A DNA stretch of 64,000 bases from Erythroxylum novogranatense (GCA_029891385.1 CM057228.1:135745475-135809474), one strand, 5' to 3'; positions 1 through 13,021 are shown, counted from the first letter of the stretch. Made by a program: numbers and translations. Notes: generated by a model from the letters alone, not told the origin.

Positions 1-1442
1 AAAGCAGAAATTTGGTCGCCCCCTCGATGTGTTTCTTAAATAACTCTTGCTTCTCTCCATCAAGCTTGGGTTGCAACAGCTTGATGAACCTCTTCATATA
101 TGTCACAAACTGCTTCTTATCAAAGGGCGGTTGCTCCTGCAAGCATTAAAATTAACAATTGTTACGATGAAATTCCTTAGATGTGCAAATGACTTGCGTT
201 TATCTATTCGTTTTGTTTCTCCTACAGGAAAAGAAGGTCATGACCCCAAAAATAACAGCAACTTACTTGAAGCCTAAATGTGTCGACAATGTCCACCACC
301 TTCACAGCCTGGTCATCAACACCCTCATCTTCGCCACCTTCAGCAGAGGGATTTGCACCGATATTAACATCAATGGCTCCCTGAATAACCCACTGCAGAC
401 CAAAACATACAAACCATTGCTTAAGTAACAATTACAAACTATTCTACACCAATTTGCATCAGACAAGCATGGATCCACAATACCTTTCCCTCAACTTCCC
501 AGAGCATTCCATTTTCAATTTCATTGTATAGGAATGAGTCTGAGAGAAGCTCATCATCTGAAATTCATCAACAATCATTAGATTGAACCCACACACCGAA
601 CTATTCAGTAATCACGTCCACTCAGTTCACGAATCTTCACAATTGGTTCAGACTTGCCATGTATTATTTCATAACCGAAAACTTTTATCTCAGAAACAAA
701 ACTATTATTACCTACAACGTTTCGTTTTACCAATCGCAAATCAATAACGGTTTAAGGTATCAGGCATCACAATACCAAAAACCAATGAATGAGCTATGCA
801 ACAACAATTCAGGAAACCAAGAGCAACATACAAACTATCATAACATATCATGAATTGTGACAAACAACGAGAACCATCAAATCCGACAGGATGAATTACG
901 GCCAGGCAGTATCACACAGTATTAAACTAGATTCTTTAACTAGTAAACGTTTCGAAAACACAAAACTTTACAGGTTCGTAAGAACCTAACCATGCAACAA
1001 AACTCCATACTATGTTCAACAATCTCAAAACACTAGATAACAGCTGGATCATCTCAAAAGGCACGAACAAGAGCAAAAACACTCCTGCTACTAACAACCA
1101 GCAAGTTAAACTTAGTGAACCCACACACTTAAACCTCAAATTCCAAAAGAAGCCCCACCATAAGCAACCGACTACGAATCTCCCATAACTCAATTATGTA
1201 ATAACCATCAACTAATCACAAACCCAATACCCAATCAAATCGAAACGTGTCCAATCGCCATCTATTTTCAAAGAACCAAGCAAATCCAAACCTCAAAACT
1301 TTCACAACACCATAGATCGAAACAAGATCAACAAAACGGATCAACAAACCAAATCAAGAAAGCGACTCCAAGCAACCAAAGAAAACATCACTAAGAGCTG
1401 AAAAAAAAAACTACCAGTTAGAAGATCCTGATAAACCAACAT
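1..1442 (-). CDS. TCTP: Translationally controlled tumor protein (TCTP), C-terminus outside window
   Basis: TCTP is a small conserved, mostly cytosolic protein that promotes growth and cell-cycle progression; plant TCTP is linked to TOR signalling and cell division. Minus-strand exons: 1442-1415, 557-484, 392-267 and 136 to the left edge, all with GT-AG borders and consistent phase. They encode about the first 121 of the usual 168 residues. The start MLVYQDLLT is the canonical plant start. The family signature [10 protein letters not shown] lies at about residues 45-54, followed by [10 protein letters not shown]. Exon 4 holds the second conserved block ([17 protein letters not shown], then [11 protein letters not shown]). 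Two bases of the usual plant sequence differ in effect: DDELL replaces GDELL at the exon 1/2 junction and FLYNE replaces FPYKE. About 47 C-terminal codons are missing only because the window ends. It is transcribed away from CAP-D3. Confidence 0.96.
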
Positions 1443-1537
1443 GGTCGCAGAGCTTGTCTCTCTCTCTAGGATCGATGATCTAAACAGCAGCAAAGACGAG
1501 AGAGCGAAAGAGGATTGGCGCAGTAATGGGCAATTTG

Positions 1538-1591
1538 CATATATAGGCGAAGCTCTTGTAAAGTATATGCGGCATCTTTCTCATCTGGGCC
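1538..1591 (-). promoter_or_regulatory. TCTP core promoter: TATA-like box and site II motif
   Basis: On the minus strand, CTATATATG (1546-1538) lies about 100 bp before the TCTP start codon, and a GGCCCA element (site II type, 1591-1586) lies about 45 bp further upstream. The leader between TATA and ATG is rich in CT and GA, as in other translation-related plant genes. The placement suits a TATA-driven housekeeping promoter. The transcription start is inferred, not seen. Confidence 0.5.
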
Positions 1592-2885
1592 TAAATAAAG
1601 TCGTATACTCTAGAAAGCCTAGAAACAGACGGAAATTATCAGGAAAGAAAAATATGTGAATAATAATGTTTATAGTATTGAATCAAAAAAAAAAAGTTTA
1701 TAGTATCAATTAAATAATAATATAATAAATTTGTTATTATATTATTAATTTATTATAATTAATATAATAACAATTTTATAATCTATAAAAGGTTAATAAT
1801 TTATAAAAATTATTAACCTTTTATAATATAATAACAAATTTATAATTTATAATTTATAAAAAGATTAATAATTTATTAAAATATTATAAATGAATTAATT
1901 TTGAATTAATAATTTAAAAAATTCTTTAAATTCTATTAATCATAAATAGTTTGAATTTGTCATAATTTGACTAGTCCAAAATTAATAGATTTGGTTCGAG
2001 ATTTTGAATAAGTTCATATTTAATTTTTTAAAATTTAACTAAGGCCATGCCTTATTTATTGGCCATTCATCCTCTTTAAAATTGAATTAATCATTATTAA
2101 CATTGACATTTTAATATGATTTTGACTTATATTCAATAAAATTTCTGACCTATCATTAGTTTGAACTCAAATTTAACATACATTAAAATTTGAAGTTTGA
2201 CGGACTTTCAAATTTTGTTGTTGGGTTGAAAGTTTGAATCTAATTAGATTCAATTTTAAAAACAAAATTTGGATTAAACTCAACCTGATCTACTACATTG
2301 TTATGCATAATTACAACTTTTAATACAACCATAGGTCATCTATCCTATTCAAGATTGAATTAAGTTATAGTTGCAATTGATATTTTATTATGTATGCCTC
2401 CAAATTAATGAACAAATTTGAAGTGAGCATGAGATTAAATTTAAAATAGTCAACTTGACTTAAGGCTTTAGGACATAAATTTCAACAAATTTTAGAATAT
2501 TTGATCTAATTTGATAATTTGAGTCTAATCAATTAGAATTTAATAAAAATTTCAGAATTTTTAATTTAAACTTAATATTTTATTAAATTTAAATTCAACT
2601 CGATATAACTTATTACTACTGTACATTATTACAACTTTTAATCACGATTAGAATTATGAATGATATCAGGTCGGATGGGGCTCGAACCTACCCAATCAGT
2701 TTATAAACACTGAAAACAAATTGGGGACATTGAGAAAATGAACAAAAAATAAAGAATTTGCCGGTGCAATAAACTGTAATGTCAGAGTAGTTTAAGATAT
2801 TGAAAGAATAAACAGAAAACAAATTGTTGAAGGTATCGAAAGAACAAATAAATAATAAATAATTTAAATTGCGTAAACTGATTTA
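1592..2885. other. AT-rich spacer between TCTP and the next repeat
   Basis: No open frame of interest and no recognised gene. The sequence is very AT-rich. It contains the small palindrome listed separately (about 1783-1824) and otherwise unremarkable single-copy-looking DNA. It forms part of the divergent promoter space between TCTP (minus) and CAP-D3 (plus). Confidence 0.6.
1783..1824. repeat. Perfect short palindrome, MITE-like
   Basis: The arms ATAAAAGGTTAATAATTT and AAATTATTAACCTTTTAT flank a 4-6 base loop, giving a perfect hairpin of 18 bp per arm. Weaker inverted similarity extends outward to about 1720-1845 (ATAACAAATT on both sides, inverted). It is probably a decayed miniature inverted-repeat element; no target duplication was identified. 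Confidence 0.5.
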
Positions 2886-3112
2886 CGGGCTATTTGGAAA
2901 CCTTCGAATTAAATTTATTAACGAATTGAATTCATTTACATTAATGAAGTTGGGATTGAATTCAATTTACACTGTTTGGAACAAATCCAGTAATGAATGG
3001 ATTGAATTCAATTACAATGTTTGGAACAAATCCAGTAATATTAGAATTGAATTCAATTATACTGTTTTGAACAAATCCAATAATTATTCAACCCTATCAC
3101 AACCTTTTCCTC

Positions 3113-3150
<38 letters not shown>

Positions 3151-3227
3151 TACTACTATTATTAATATTATTATTAGGGAAAATAATCATACTAATAATA
3201 TAAATAATATTAATAATAATAAGGGTT

Positions 3228-3316
<89 letters not shown>

Positions 3317-3522
3317 GTGTATAATATTAATAATAACATATATATATTTCAAAATAATAATAATAATAATAACCAGATATAATTTCAAAATAATAATAAT
3401 AAAATTATAATTATGTTTAAAAAACACAAAAATTGAAATTGCCCTCGCCTTCCCGAGCCTAACCTCTATTTGTTTTTTAACATAATATAGTTTTATTATT
3501 ATTATTTTGAAATTATATATGA

Positions 3523-3557
<35 letters not shown>

Positions 3558-4073
3558 CCTTTGGTATGATAATAATAATATAAGCTTTTATATAAACTTA
3601 AAAATAAGTTATTTTAATTAATTAAATTTATTTAAATCTCTTATATAATATTAATTAATAAATTATTAATAAAATAAAATAAAATATTTTAAAAATTAAC
3701 TTTTATCTGAAACTTAATATTTATTTAAATTATTTAAATTATTAAATTAAATATAAATTAAAATTTATATATTTTAAAATAATTTAATAATATAATATTT
3801 ATTTAAAATATTATAAAGTTTTAAGTCAAAAACACTGTAGAAGCCAACAAATTACCTTGGGTATTATTGGTTTTGACTTTTGAGTGTTAACATAGAAGCA
3901 CTGTGAAGCCAAATGATTTTAATTCGCGCGAAAGCCAACGTGAATTAAAGTTACAAAAAAAGATAGGTTTTAAACCCGCTTATGAATTCAATTCTTCCAT
4001 CTTTTCTAGTTTCAAACAAGAATTGAATTCAATTACAAGATTGAATTCAATTCTCTACATTCCAAACAGACCT
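2886..4073. mobile_element. Candidate PIF/Harbinger-like non-autonomous element
   Basis: The left end CGGGCTATTTGGAA and the reverse complement of the right end AGGTCTGTTTGGAA match at 11 of 14 positions, and both are directly flanked by TTA (2883-2885 and 4074-4076). A 3-bp TTA duplication with GG..CT.TTTGG termini is typical of PIF/Harbinger MITEs. Just inside both ends are repeated GAATTGAATTCAATT blocks. Near the left end these form about three tandem units of 55-60 bp (2925-3085) ending in GTTTGGAACAAATCC. The interior is microsatellite and AT-rich DNA without a transposase frame. Short TIRs in AT-rich sequence can arise by chance, so this is tentative. Confidence 0.42.
3112..3340. repeat. 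Compound microsatellite (AAT)n-(GAT)n
   Basis: Runs of AAT and ATT triplets are followed by about 20 GAT triplets (about 3256-3316). The long isoleucine-rich frame on the opposite strand (3053-3427) is only translated repeat. A further ATT tract lies at about 3522-3556. Confidence 0.9.
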
Positions 4074-4270
4074 TTAGTGATTCTATTTTTAACAACGATA
4101 TTATTTCATTAATTTTTATTTCTTATATCAATTTTAGACTATAATAAAAAATGAAATATATTTTGAAGTGTAAACTATAATTATAAAAATGCGAAAAGTT
4201 TGAATTTTTTTTAAATAAATCCTAAATAATATTATCAAATTATTGTTTTGTTTCGATTTAATCGGGAGCA

Positions 4271-4285
4271 CATATAAGCGGGAAA
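4271..4285 (+). promoter_or_regulatory. TATA-like box and consensus E2F site of CAP-D3
   Basis: GCGGGAAA at 4278-4285 is an exact reverse complement of the E2F consensus TTTSSCGC. It lies 39 bp before the CAP-D3 ATG and overlaps the end of a CATATAAG box at 4271-4278. E2F sites are known in promoters of S/G2 chromosome genes, so this fits the gene's role. Function here is inferred from position and sequence. Confidence 0.55.
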
Positions 4286-4323
4286 GATGGGATTCAAAAT
4301 AACAGAACCAAATCGCTCCGACC

Positions 4324-7300
4324 ATGGAAGACACCTTGTCGCGAGTAATCGCTGACCTCGAAGATGGTCAAAGCAGCCACTCACCTCCGGAAACGGCGGT
4401 TCTCTCCCGTTCAACTCTGGAGGACCTCCTCTCCATCTTGGACGACAGTGATCCAGACCTCGTGGACCGAATCTTTGCCAAATTGCTGTCTCATTCCTCG
4501 CTCCTCGCTCCTATCACCGCCACCATGGACGGTGGTCCTGCCAACACCTCTCTCTTAGCCTCCACCGCGTACCTATCTCTCTTCCTCTCCCCTAATTCAC
4601 CTGTATTCACTCTCTTTACTCCCATCTCCTTCCTCTCCCTCCTCCGCTCCCTCCGCCGCGCCCCCAAGTCAGGTATTCCACGTGACAGAGGAGATTCTTC
4701 CACCTCTAGTCAACGTCGGGTCAACGCCAGGAAGCGGAAGGGCAGAGTGGTGAAGAGCAAAGTGTGTGCTAGTGGCGATGATTTGGGAAATTTAGAGAGC
4801 GAGGGTTTTGATGTGAGGATGTTCTTTAATGTTCTAGAGAAACTAGGAATGGTTTTGGATTTGGTTCATTTGAATAGGTTTCCTGATTGTTTAAAGTCTT
4901 TGGTTCACACTGTGGTAGATATTCCAGTAGCGATTGATTTGAACGGTAATGCCCGTAGTTTTGGGAGATTGGTTGAGTTGTGTTCGCGAATTTTGTGTCA
5001 GTTATTCAAGGCTGAGCATGGAGATGAAGGAGAGACTGCTGCAGAGGTGTTGAAGTCGTTAACGCCTTTGATTTTGGGTGTGAAATCACAGGCAAGGAGT
5101 TTTGCACTGGAGTTTGTGAAGAGTTTGGTGACTGACGCGTGCAAGAGAAACAACAGTGTTAAACAAGCTGTTGTGAAATTGCCGCGATATTTGGCGCAAA
5201 AGGCACCAGAGAAGGCGGAGGCAAGGGGGCTGGCAGTGGAGGCAATAATGGAGGTTCTGCGAGTATTTGAGTTTGAAGATCAAGTTGGGTTTGTGGAGTA
5301 CGCGGTGAAGATGACACAAGGGAAGACTAATCTTAGGTTGCTAGGGGTTGATTTAATTTTGAACTCCATGATGGTTTTGGCAGACCCTTTTGGAGTGGAC
5401 ACTGATTCTGAAATGAATGATTCTTGGGGTTATCGTTGTTTGGAGGCTTTAATTCAGCGATGCTCTGACTCGAATGCTGGGATTCGAGCTCGCGCACTTT
5501 CAAATTTGGCTCAGTTGGTAGGGTTTTTTTCTAGTGATGAGAAGAGTCGCGAGGTCTTGAAGGAGCTAATGGGGTTTGGAGAAGGCTGTAGAGAAAAACT
5601 AGAATCTGGGATGAATGATTTGTTGAGGAAAAGGTGTATGGATGAGAAAGCAAATGTTAGGAGATCTGCACTTCTTTTGGTCAGCAAGCAAACTGCACTT
5701 TTGGGTGGTAATTTTGATGGAATTGTCCTTAAGACCATGGGAATGGCTTGCTCAGATTCACTTGTAAGCATACGTAAAGCTGCAATGTCAGCTCTATCAG
5801 AGGTTGGTTTGTTCATGCACGTTGTCATCCAATAATTTGAAATTGAAAGTAATATTTTGATCATTGGTATGATCGTCGCTTCATATGATCAGTATGCAAT
5901 CCAGTTGTTAGAGAAAGTAGGACTTATTTTCATATTGTGTTGTATACTTCTTTTTGCAACTGCATTTTAATACCTTCAAGACTCCTTTTGAGTTGCCGTG
6001 TAATAATATTTGTGGATGCTTGTGCAATTATGACTCTACCTTTCCAGGGACCTCAATTGTAAATCTTTCCAAGGATATACCAAAATTTGCATCATTATTT
6101 CCTTAAAAGGTTTTTTCACTTAATGTATGTTAAGTTGAGAGTTGTAGTTGCAAATATCATGTGAGATGATTGCACTGGTTGAAATCTTATCATTTGTGGT
6201 TTTTACTGTATTCACAAGAGACACGTCATCTTGCTTTCGAATTGATATTAACAGTAGAATCCTTAACTTGAATCCTGATCAACGAATTCATACAAAGGAT
6301 TGATGAACATAAATTTATTTCAAGTTGTATCTTTTTGAAAAGAAAATTTTGTAACCCTTTTTTTTTCTTGTCTATGTCCTGCGTGCAGGTATAGTCATGG
6401 ATTAACACTAAAATTCATGCTTTGTTTCATAAGGTGGTGATTTCTTCATTGAATGACCCCACCCCCCTGCTTGGATGATATGTGTACTTTTTTATATTAG
6501 TTCTGCTATTAGATCTTTGTTCTGTATCTCTCGCTCTTACAATAGAATTTACTTTGAAATTGTAGGCCTTTAGAACACATTCTGATGAAAGTGTAACCAT
6601 TGAGTGGCTACATTCTGTTCCATGTTTGATAACTGACAATGAATCTAGCATTCAAGAAGAATGTGAGAACTTGTTCCTGGATCTAGTTCTTGACCGGATT
6701 TCTAGGGCAGGCTCAGCTAACACACCACAAAAGGGATCTGCTTTGTCTCACACTAACGTGAAATCAAAAGATGTAGAAAAGGAGTTACAATTGAATTTTT
6801 CTGAAGGAATTTTGATTATTTTGAGGGAGATTTGCAATGGAGAGGTGATGCCTTGGGTAAAGAAAATCTGCACAAGCCTAGGTAAGAAGAAACAGCTGAA
6901 AACAAAAATTGCAGGCGCATTACAGAACATCATTAGGAAATCAGAATCCATTTGGCTGGATCATTCCCTGCCACTAGACAAATGGACAGCCCCTCCTGGT
7001 GCTTGGTTTCTTCTTTCAGAGGTGTCAAATTACCTTCCAAAAGCCATTGATTGGGAGTTTCTGCATCATCATTGGCAGCTGCTTGACAGGCATGGGGTGA
7101 CCAATGGGCTTAATAGCCCTACTGCTGCTGATTTGTTTGAAGGCGTTCAAGGCATCGAATCCAATTCAGTTGCATGGGCTGGAGATCGTGTTTTCCTCCT
7201 ACAAACAATCTCTAATGTTTCTGTGGAGCTTCCCCCCAAATCTGCAGCTGATTTGGCTCATAACTTGCTTAAAAGAATTGAAGAGTTCAACATGCATTCA

Positions 7301-10300
7301 ACAGAGGTATGTATACATACAGTCACACCTTCTAAATTATTGATAGGGTTCTAAAAAAGAAGAAATTAAAGGTTTATTCCACAGCTTGTTTATTAGATGA
7401 CATTATTGGATAATGCAGCCCCAGATTAGCTAATAACTTTCCAACTTTCACTGGTGAAGTGTTCTTCATGAAAATCAGGTCCAGTTTATTCCGAGCTTCG
7501 GTATATGAAGGATTCAACTTGAGTTGCTTTAAACTTTCCTTAATAACGTCATCCTAATTTTCTGTTTGATCATGTACCGCAATTGAATTGGACTTTTGTT
7601 ACGTTATTGTGCCAGAGTCAAATGAATCAGCATTTTTTGACTTCATTTGACTAAGTGATAAAAGTTTGTAGACAACATGAATTTCATGGCTCACAATCTT
7701 CTAAAACAAAGCATCGTTTCCTTGGAACTTTTGTCCTGTTGACCTTTTTCCTACAGCTGTTTTCTTAAGTAACGTGTTGAAATTTATTGCCCATTTATTT
7801 ACCAAAAAAAAAATTTTATTGCCCATTTTGCCGCTCACATTCTAGTTGCTTTCTACTAGATATACTCCGCCGCATCAAAGCTTAGAAAATCTTTATCTGT
7901 ATGCCATAGTTGATAGACCAGGTTCGTATCATGTCCTAACTAACCTGTAGTTATTTATACCGTTCACGAATGATTGAAATCTAAATATTTTCTTAGTTGA
8001 AAACATGGTCGGATACACATCTATGCGAAGAATGCAAGCTGTCAACTATCTTGCTGCTGGAAATCATGAAAGATTCTAGTTTCTTTCTGTCTAAATCTAT
8101 TGATTACCTCCAATATGTTCCATTGATGGTAGGTTAATGCTCACGTCAAAGCCCTGAGAACTTTATGTAAGCGGAAGGCTTCGACTTCCACTGAGGCTGA
8201 TGCCCTTGTAGTGAAATGGGTACAACAAGTTCTCTCTAAGGCTTACCGAATTTTGGAGAAGTACATTTCAGGGCAATCAGAAGAAAAAGGTGAGAATAAT
8301 TTCTTCACACCACCTCGGAGTAATTCCAGAAGGGGTAAGAGAACAGCGACCAATATCAGATTGCTATCTGAAGCAGTAACTGCAATCTATACGATCGGGT
8401 CTGTGGTTATCATTTGTCCTTCAGCTGATATAAGCGCTATTATTCCCTTGCTGCACACCATTATTACCTCTGGTGATTTTGACACAAAGTTGAGTAGATT
8501 TCCCGGCCCTAAAATTGCCCTGCTAGAGACAGCCCCCTCTTTGTACATTCAAGCGTGGTTGACAATGGGGAAGATCTGCTTAGCAGATGCAAAACGTGCA
8601 AAGAGCTATATTCCTCTGTTTATCAAGGTTTGTCAGCATCCCCATGCCTGAGATTCTTATGAAAAGAGAAATAGAAGATACCTTACTTGACTTGTTGCTA
8701 TTTCTTATCCAAATTTATGCAGTGATTGGTTTTGCCAATCTTTTATTACTATGTGACTTGTAACCTTTAAGTTGCACGAATTCCTTTGGTTTCCACTTCC
8801 TAGTTATATGCACAAATCCTGACAAAAGCTAGAGATGTTACAGTGATATATTTCTTTCTCCTACTGCAATGGCTTCATATCGTTCACCAATTCACTCCTT
8901 ATTAATTCTTCCTATACCATCAAATCGTCTTGATTAACCTGTGCTTCTTATCAAAATGGTGTCCTATCCTGAATCCTTCCAATGCTTCGACAGGAACTTG
9001 AAAGGAGTGATTGTGCTGCTCTTCGCAACAATCTTGTAGTAATGCTGGCTGACTTTTGTGTTCGCTATACTGCTCTTGTTGACTGGTAACGCCTCTAATG
9101 ATGAGCTATAATTGTGCTGCTTAGTTTCGTCGATTGAAAAATGGTGGTGCAAAAAGTTAATCTTGTTCCCTTTCATTGGTCATTCCTGTACCCGTCAGTT
9201 ATATATCAAAGATCACCAAGTGCCTGCGAGATCCATGTGAACTGGTGCGAAGGCAGACATTTATATTGCTCTCCAGACTATTACAGGTTTGTTTCTCTGT
9301 TACAAGGTTCTATTATTCCATGGAAATTTCCTTTTCGAGGATTTTTTTTTGTAGTCAGTAGACTTTTTGACATATCTTTTTCTCATTTTCAGAGGGACTA
9401 TGTCAAGTGGAGAGGAGTGCTCTTTCTCAGATTTCTATTGTCTCTTGTTGACGATTCTGAAAATATCAGACAACTTTCAGATTACCTCTTTGGAAAAATT
9501 TTGAAAGGTTAGTTGTTTCTACTGTCCATCATTCTTCAAATCTTTCAGTGACAATCCTAGAGTATTGACTGATACATACTAGTGGTCTGCAGTCAAGGCA
9601 CCACTTCTAGCGTATAATAGTTTTGTTGAAGCTGTTTTTGTCCTAAACGACTGCAATGCTCATATTGGACATAGTGCTTCGAAGAGTTCTAGGTCAGAGA
9701 ACCGGCTTTTCTCTATCAGGTAGGTGTATCAGATGTACAACGCTGATAGAAAAAGGAAAAAAACAGAGGTTCAGAACTGAAGATTTTTATTTCTCTAGGG
9801 GTAACGACGAAAATTCTAGGGCCAAAAGAATGCACATCTACGTTTCATTACTCAAACAAATGGCTCCAGAGCACCTATTGGCAACATTTGCAAAGTTGTG
9901 TGCTGAGATTCTCGCAGCTGCATCAGATGGCATGCTCAATATTGATGATGTCACAGGACAAGCCGTTCTGCAGGTACCATTTTATGTTTTTGTGAGAAGG
10001 AAAAGTCTAGTCTTTATCCACTTCACATATATTACCACGATACTGTTGAATTAGTTCCGTCAAGAGATTATGGTAATACATTTTGTTTCTCATCAGTTTA
10101 TGGGTATTAGCTTTCTGTCTGTTTTAAAAATTTTGCATTAAATTGGTGAGCAGGATACATTCCAGGTTCTTGCTTGCAAAGAAATAAGAATTCAATATTT
10201 CCGCGGGTCACAGGCGGATACAGGAGACTTAGAGGAGGAAAGTGGAGATGGTACAACAGCAGCTAAAGGAAGGGCTATCACTCAAGCAGTCAGGAAAGGC

Positions 10301-10846
10301 ATTATACAGAACACCATCCCGATCTTCATAGAGCTTAAACGGCTATTAGAGAGCAAGAACAGCCCACTCATCGGTTGCCTCATGGAGTGTCTCAGGATTC
10401 TGTTGAAGGACTACAAGAATGAGATTGATGAAATTCTAGTTGCTGACAAGCAACTCCAGAAAGAGCTCGAATATGACATGCACAAGTATGAAACAGCCAA
10501 GGCCAAATCAACAGCTGCAGCGGCCGTTGCCAATCAGCAAAACTCTGCTAGCTTTCTTTCACCTGGAGCTCCCGAGACTGGAAATGGCAAACCTGCCCCC
10601 CATAACTTGCCTGAAAACTTGCAGACTGATAGCCGATTGGTTTCAGCAATTGCAGATGTCGCTGCTGCGGCAAAAGTTAGGTCTGTCCTTAGAGAAGTGA
10701 ACGGAGGAAGATCGACACCACCACTTAGTGCCCTTAGCGTCCCCAAACTCAAAACTAGTCAGACGGGAATTGGGGCTCGAACTGATCGACCCCTGGACGT
10801 ATTAGAATCATTGAGAAGAAGACAGTCTTTTGAAGATGAAAACTGA
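4324..10846 (+). CDS. CAPD3: Condensin-2 complex subunit D3 (CAP-D3)
   Basis: HEAT-repeat subunit of condensin II, which compacts mitotic chromosomes and organises interphase chromatin in the nucleus. Nine coding exons with phase-consistent GT-AG borders: 4324-5802, 6566-7306, 8133-8627, 8994-9085, 9199-9286, 9393-9507, 9593-9719, 9799-9973, 10154-10846. Together they give 1334 aa, close to plant orthologues of about 1300. HEAT-like helical repeats cover most of residues 150-1100. A Cnd1-type segment spans the exon 1/2 junction (SIRKAAMSALSE, then IEWLHSVPCLITDNESSIQE). A second conserved block (about 906-1060) contains CELVRRQTFILLSRLL and YVKWRGVLFLRFLLSL. The tail is low-complexity and ends LESLRRRQSFEDEN. 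The ATG is the first in a GC-richer first exon. A polyadenylation-like AATAAA lies at 11047-11052. Small exon shifts are possible; identity is secure. Confidence 0.93.
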
Positions 10847-11052
10847 TCGCCTATACCCAATAAGGTCTCATCCAGTAGCCTCTGATGCTTAAAAGACTAG
10901 CTTTCAAGCCCGAGAAAGGAAGTACCAGAATAATTCTTCTTCTACTGAGAAAGTACGCGTTCTGCAGGAGTATAACAGAAAATTTTGTAAGTCTGCGGGT
11001 TCTCTTGGTTGAATCAGTAATTTACATGAATGCGACCTTCAAAAATAATAAA

Positions 11053-11417
11053 ATTTATTAACACTTGTTATACTGAGCCCCGGTCTAACTTCTTCTAAGC
11101 TTCCTCATCCCCTTTTAGCCTAACACAAGGTAGAAACACTGTGTTTATCACCTGATTTTAGCCCCTTGGATTCTCTGTGTTATTTATTTTGTCCCGATCC
11201 TATCCCATCGACACAGAGGATCAGCAGTCAATCTAACGAACTAATCACTTTATCATTTTTTTTTATTACATTAGATCACTTGATTTTTTTTATTACATTA
11301 AGTATCCTGCTTAATCGGACTAATCTTAAGCTCCTAAGATTCTATCCAAAGAGTTCTAGAAGATGTAAATCTGGAACTTTAAGATTTTAAATTTTTATGT
11401 GGCCTGTATATTTTTGT
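11053..11417. other. Downstream flank of CAP-D3
   Basis: About 365 bp of AT-rich sequence after the CAP-D3 polyadenylation region. The 74-codon frame inside it has no recognisable similarity. It contains a short imperfect duplication of a TTTTTTTATTACATTA-like stretch near 11257-11300. Confidence 0.6.
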
Positions 11418-11882
11418 TGATAAGAATTTTATGAGGGTTACAATCTAAAAGCTAGCTTATGAGGGTAGAGAACCTAAAGTCTTTATAAATCTCATATCAA
11501 CGTTGTATTTAATCAATATGAGATTCAAGTCCTGTATCTTGCAATTAGATCAAACTGTAACATTCGTTCCTCCTATAAGGACCAATGTCCTCATTGGTCA
11601 CGGCCATGTTAGTCATGGCTGACACTTTCAGATCACCACTTCATGGGTCACCACTTTGAGATCCTTGTTGGTCACGATCATGTTAGTTACGATTAGCACT
11701 CCCGGGCCACCACTTTAAGACCGGTTCTGATACCAATTGATAAAGATTTTAGGAGAGTCACATCTCAAAAGTTAGCTTATGAGGGTAGAAAGCTCAAAGT
11801 TTTTATAAATTCCATATCAATGTTGTATTTAATCAATATGAGATTTAAGTCCCATATTCTGCAATTAGATCAAACCGTAATA
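11418..11882 (-). mobile_element. TRIM (terminal-repeat retrotransposon in miniature)
   Basis: Two direct repeats of exactly 145 bp (11418-11562 and 11738-11882) flank a 175-bp core. Read on the minus strand, the right copy is the 5' LTR. It is followed after 2 bases by TGGTATCAGAACC (11735-11723), the primer-binding site complementary to initiator tRNA-Met. The LTRs end in TTATCA; the 3' LTR starts with TG and the 5' LTR start has decayed to TA. A purine-rich stretch (AGGAGGAA) sits just before the 3' LTR. Flanking pentamers ATAAA and ACAAA may be a decayed target duplication. There is no coding capacity. Roughly 15% LTR divergence by eye suggests an old insertion. Confidence 0.82.
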
Positions 11883-13021
11883 TTTATACACAAGAAATCT
11901 TCATATACTTGATTATTTAGTTGATAATTGATCATTGGTATTTCTCTGCTCAACATCAGGCTCTCATCAACCCTCAGGTTCTTTAGTAACTCCAATTTTC
12001 ACGTTGTCGCTAAAAATTAGGGGTCTGTAATTAATCCGATCAAGGAGCTTTGTTCAAGAGATTAGAGGATCATCAATAGAAACATTTCTTATTTTTTCTC
12101 AAATAATATGACTCGAACTCCTGATTTTCTAGAAAAAAAAAAGCCTTAAATGAGAAACTGAAACTATTTAAGAAACTTTTACTTGTCACTTGATCTAATA
12201 TTTGAGTCCTCTTCCGTGAAAGAGGGGAAAGCTCTTAGAAAATCTCGACTACCGATTGAATTATCATTAGATATGCAATGAGTTTCACGTGACCTTTTCA
12301 AAATTTTATTAAATTAAATTTAATAAAATTAATTAATTAATTATTATAAATTAATAAATTCTTATAAATTAAAATTAAATTTTGATTGACAATATTTTTA
12401 ATTAAAATTAAAATTTTAATAAAATATAATTTTAATACATTCTTTAATTTTATTTAATTTTAATTAATTTTAATTAAATATTATTTTTATCTACAAATAC
12501 AAGATTAAGTATTTAAAATATTGATCAAAATAATTAAATTGGATAGAATCAACTCAATCACTTAAATTTAGGTACTATTAAATTTAGGTACTATTCTCAG
12601 TCTAGTTAATTTGAACATGACATGTTAATTCTGAGTTGGACCAATTCCATTATTCTTAATTAACATCTTGAATTTCATTTTTATTAAGTGTTGTAATGCC
12701 ATCTTATTCTTAGAAAAAGAACAATATCGTGTTTCAATTTCCAATAATCAAATTGATGTGTTAGGGTTTGGTTCGAAGAAGAAGACCAACTACAATTTGT
12801 GAATCCCTACATAACCCTCAATACCAAGAACAAAAGTAAATCTTTCACCAGGGCATTCACGTAAAATCAACAGCTGTCTTCCCCATCTTCATACAAGAAA
12901 GTCTACGTACGTACAGCCCACCATACCGTGTACGACATAGTAGAAAACATCAATTAAGAAAAAACAAAAGGAGCGAGGAAGACCCTGAGTCTGAGACCTA
13001 CTACATCCATGGAAGCGCCTG
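11883..13021. other. AT-rich spacer
   Basis: About 1.1 kb without a supported gene. 12300-12540 is almost pure A/T, with AATTAAAAT repeats and a near-tandem TTAAATTTAGGTACTA duplication at about 12564-12595. Sequence nearer 12860-13021 probably holds the 3' untranslated region of the minus-strand membrane-protein gene. Confidence 0.6.

Noticed and set aside
3053..3427. Long isoleucine-rich minus-strand frame
   Set aside because: Translation of AAT/GAT microsatellite; no protein-like composition.
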